From CANLBN01 sp034111645 (GTDB taxonomy: Bacteria > Pseudomonadota > Gammaproteobacteria > Pseudomonadales > Cellvibrionaceae), in assembly GCA_034111645.1 (NCBI GenBank), contig JAWUWW010000020.1, forward strand, positions 6,912 to 70,911: 64,000 nucleotides of DNA, given 5' to 3'. Below, one piece after another: positions 63,748 to 64,000 of the stretch. The notes beneath the pieces are model-generated. The model was not told the DNA's origin and made no database searches. It saw nothing but the letters and a program-made list of their open reading frames with translations. Both the position numbers and the translations under genes were made by a program. The stretch's first letter is position 1, and each line of letters starts with the position of its first letter.

Positions 63748-64000
63748 TGTAATGGTCAAGTAATCCTGTAGGAACTCTAAGCCACTTTGAGTAGAGTTTG
63801 TCTTTTTAGCGCTGGTGTCATATATCCAATCGTCGAGTTAATTCTTTTGTTGTTGTAAAACCGAATGTAATGTTCAACAGCTAACACGACTGCTTGATGA
63901 TTAATGAATGATAGTCCGTTTAAATATTCACTTTTTAAACTTCTAAAAAATCGTTCTTGAACGGCATTGTCCCAGCAATTTCCGCGTCGACTCATACTTT
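63748..64000 (-). mobile_element. IS3-family insertion sequence, partial
   Basis: The right end of an IS3-family element. It encodes the C-terminal part of a rve/DDE transposase on the minus strand and ends with TGTAATGGTCAAGTAATCCT, read from the edge inward, with the terminal TGT typical of the family. The boundary at 63748 is inferred from the point where the interrupted secreted-protein frame stops. The left end is outside the window. Confidence 0.8.
63777..64000 (-). CDS. IS3-family transposase (OrfB), C-terminal part
   Basis: The last 74 or so codons of the integrase-like OrfB. MSRRGNCWDNAVQERFF and RSLKSEYLNGLSF form the conserved IS3 block with the final catalytic glutamate of the DDE triad; HYIRFYNNKRINSTIGYMTP is the usual C-terminal motif. 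The gene continues past the window edge. No frameshift is visible in the part seen, so the element could be active. Confidence 0.9.
   Translation of the reverse strand, partial: SMSRRGNCWDNAVQERFFRSLKSEYLNGLSFINHQAVVLAVEHYIRFYNNKRINSTIGYMTPALKRQTLLKVA

Noticed and set aside
1..64000. CRISPR arrays, tRNA and rRNA genes
   Set aside because: No regularly spaced repeats and no tRNA-like arm patterns or rRNA signatures were noticed on either strand; a tRNA scan could not be run.

Overview
The window is a chromosomal segment of an AT-rich gammaproteobacterium. Gene content and neighbour order (DUF1820-miaB-phoH-ybeY-corC-lnt-leuS-lptE-holA; proA-nadD-rsfS-rlmH-mrdA-rodA-mltB-rlpA-dacA-ybeD-lipB-lipA; argC beside a DUF6776-like gene) look like the Pseudomonadales/Cellvibrionales branch. 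This placement is inferred from gene order and protein similarity remembered for these families; no database search was possible. Almost all of the window is housekeeping DNA. No rRNA, tRNA or CRISPR array was seen.

Layout. 0-6.7 kb: a partial membrane protein and argC on the minus strand, then clcA-like, hemJ, hemL, sseA and a cupin on the plus strand. 6.9-7.9 kb: two neighbouring genes, each broken by a one-base slip in an A/T run. 8-19.5 kb: one long minus-strand block for glutamate-to-proline (proA), NAD (nadD), ribosome silencing and methylation (rsfS, rlmH), cell elongation and peptidoglycan remodelling (mrdA, rodA, mltB, rlpA, dacA) and lipoate (ybeD, lipB, lipA). 20-23.2 kb: a glycine-zipper exported protein and a PepSY-like/response regulator/histidine kinase operon whose kinase is broken. 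23.4-28.2 kb: a large RND-type exporter, ubiX and mpl. 28.7-30.8 kb: PPi-dependent phosphofructokinase followed by inorganic pyrophosphatase, each with a good terminator. 30.9-35.3 kb: a repeat-bearing unknown protein, cysE coupled to a VanY-like carboxypeptidase, a TfoX C-domain protein, htpX and a small Rieske protein.

35.3-39.7 kb is the most accessory-looking part: a RimK-like ATP-grasp ligase and an MFS exporter set in gene-poor DNA with decayed coding fragments and a 13-base match to the end of the insertion sequence found at the right edge of the window. 39.7-50.1 kb: an OmpA-like lipoprotein, a YceI lipoprotein, pyruvate kinase, an aminotransferase, LysE and EamA transporters, a PhnA-like zinc ribbon, a TIGR01777 epimerase, a ROK sugar kinase with an unusual insert, a YbfF-like esterase and DUF1820. 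50.7-63.5 kb: miaB, phoH, ybeY, corC, lnt, an ElyC-like protein, leuS, lptE, holA and a small charged protein. The right edge holds an IS3-family element that has cut a secreted-protein gene.

I did not find a clearly new multi-gene system. The most notable signals are the broken sensor kinase next to an intact response regulator, the pair of homopolymer frameshifts at 7.2 and 7.8 kb, the ATP-grasp/MFS islet, the in-frame insert in the ROK kinase, the tandem repeats in the unknown protein at 30.9-31.7 kb, and an operator-like palindrome inside the putative promoter of the PPi-phosphofructokinase gene.
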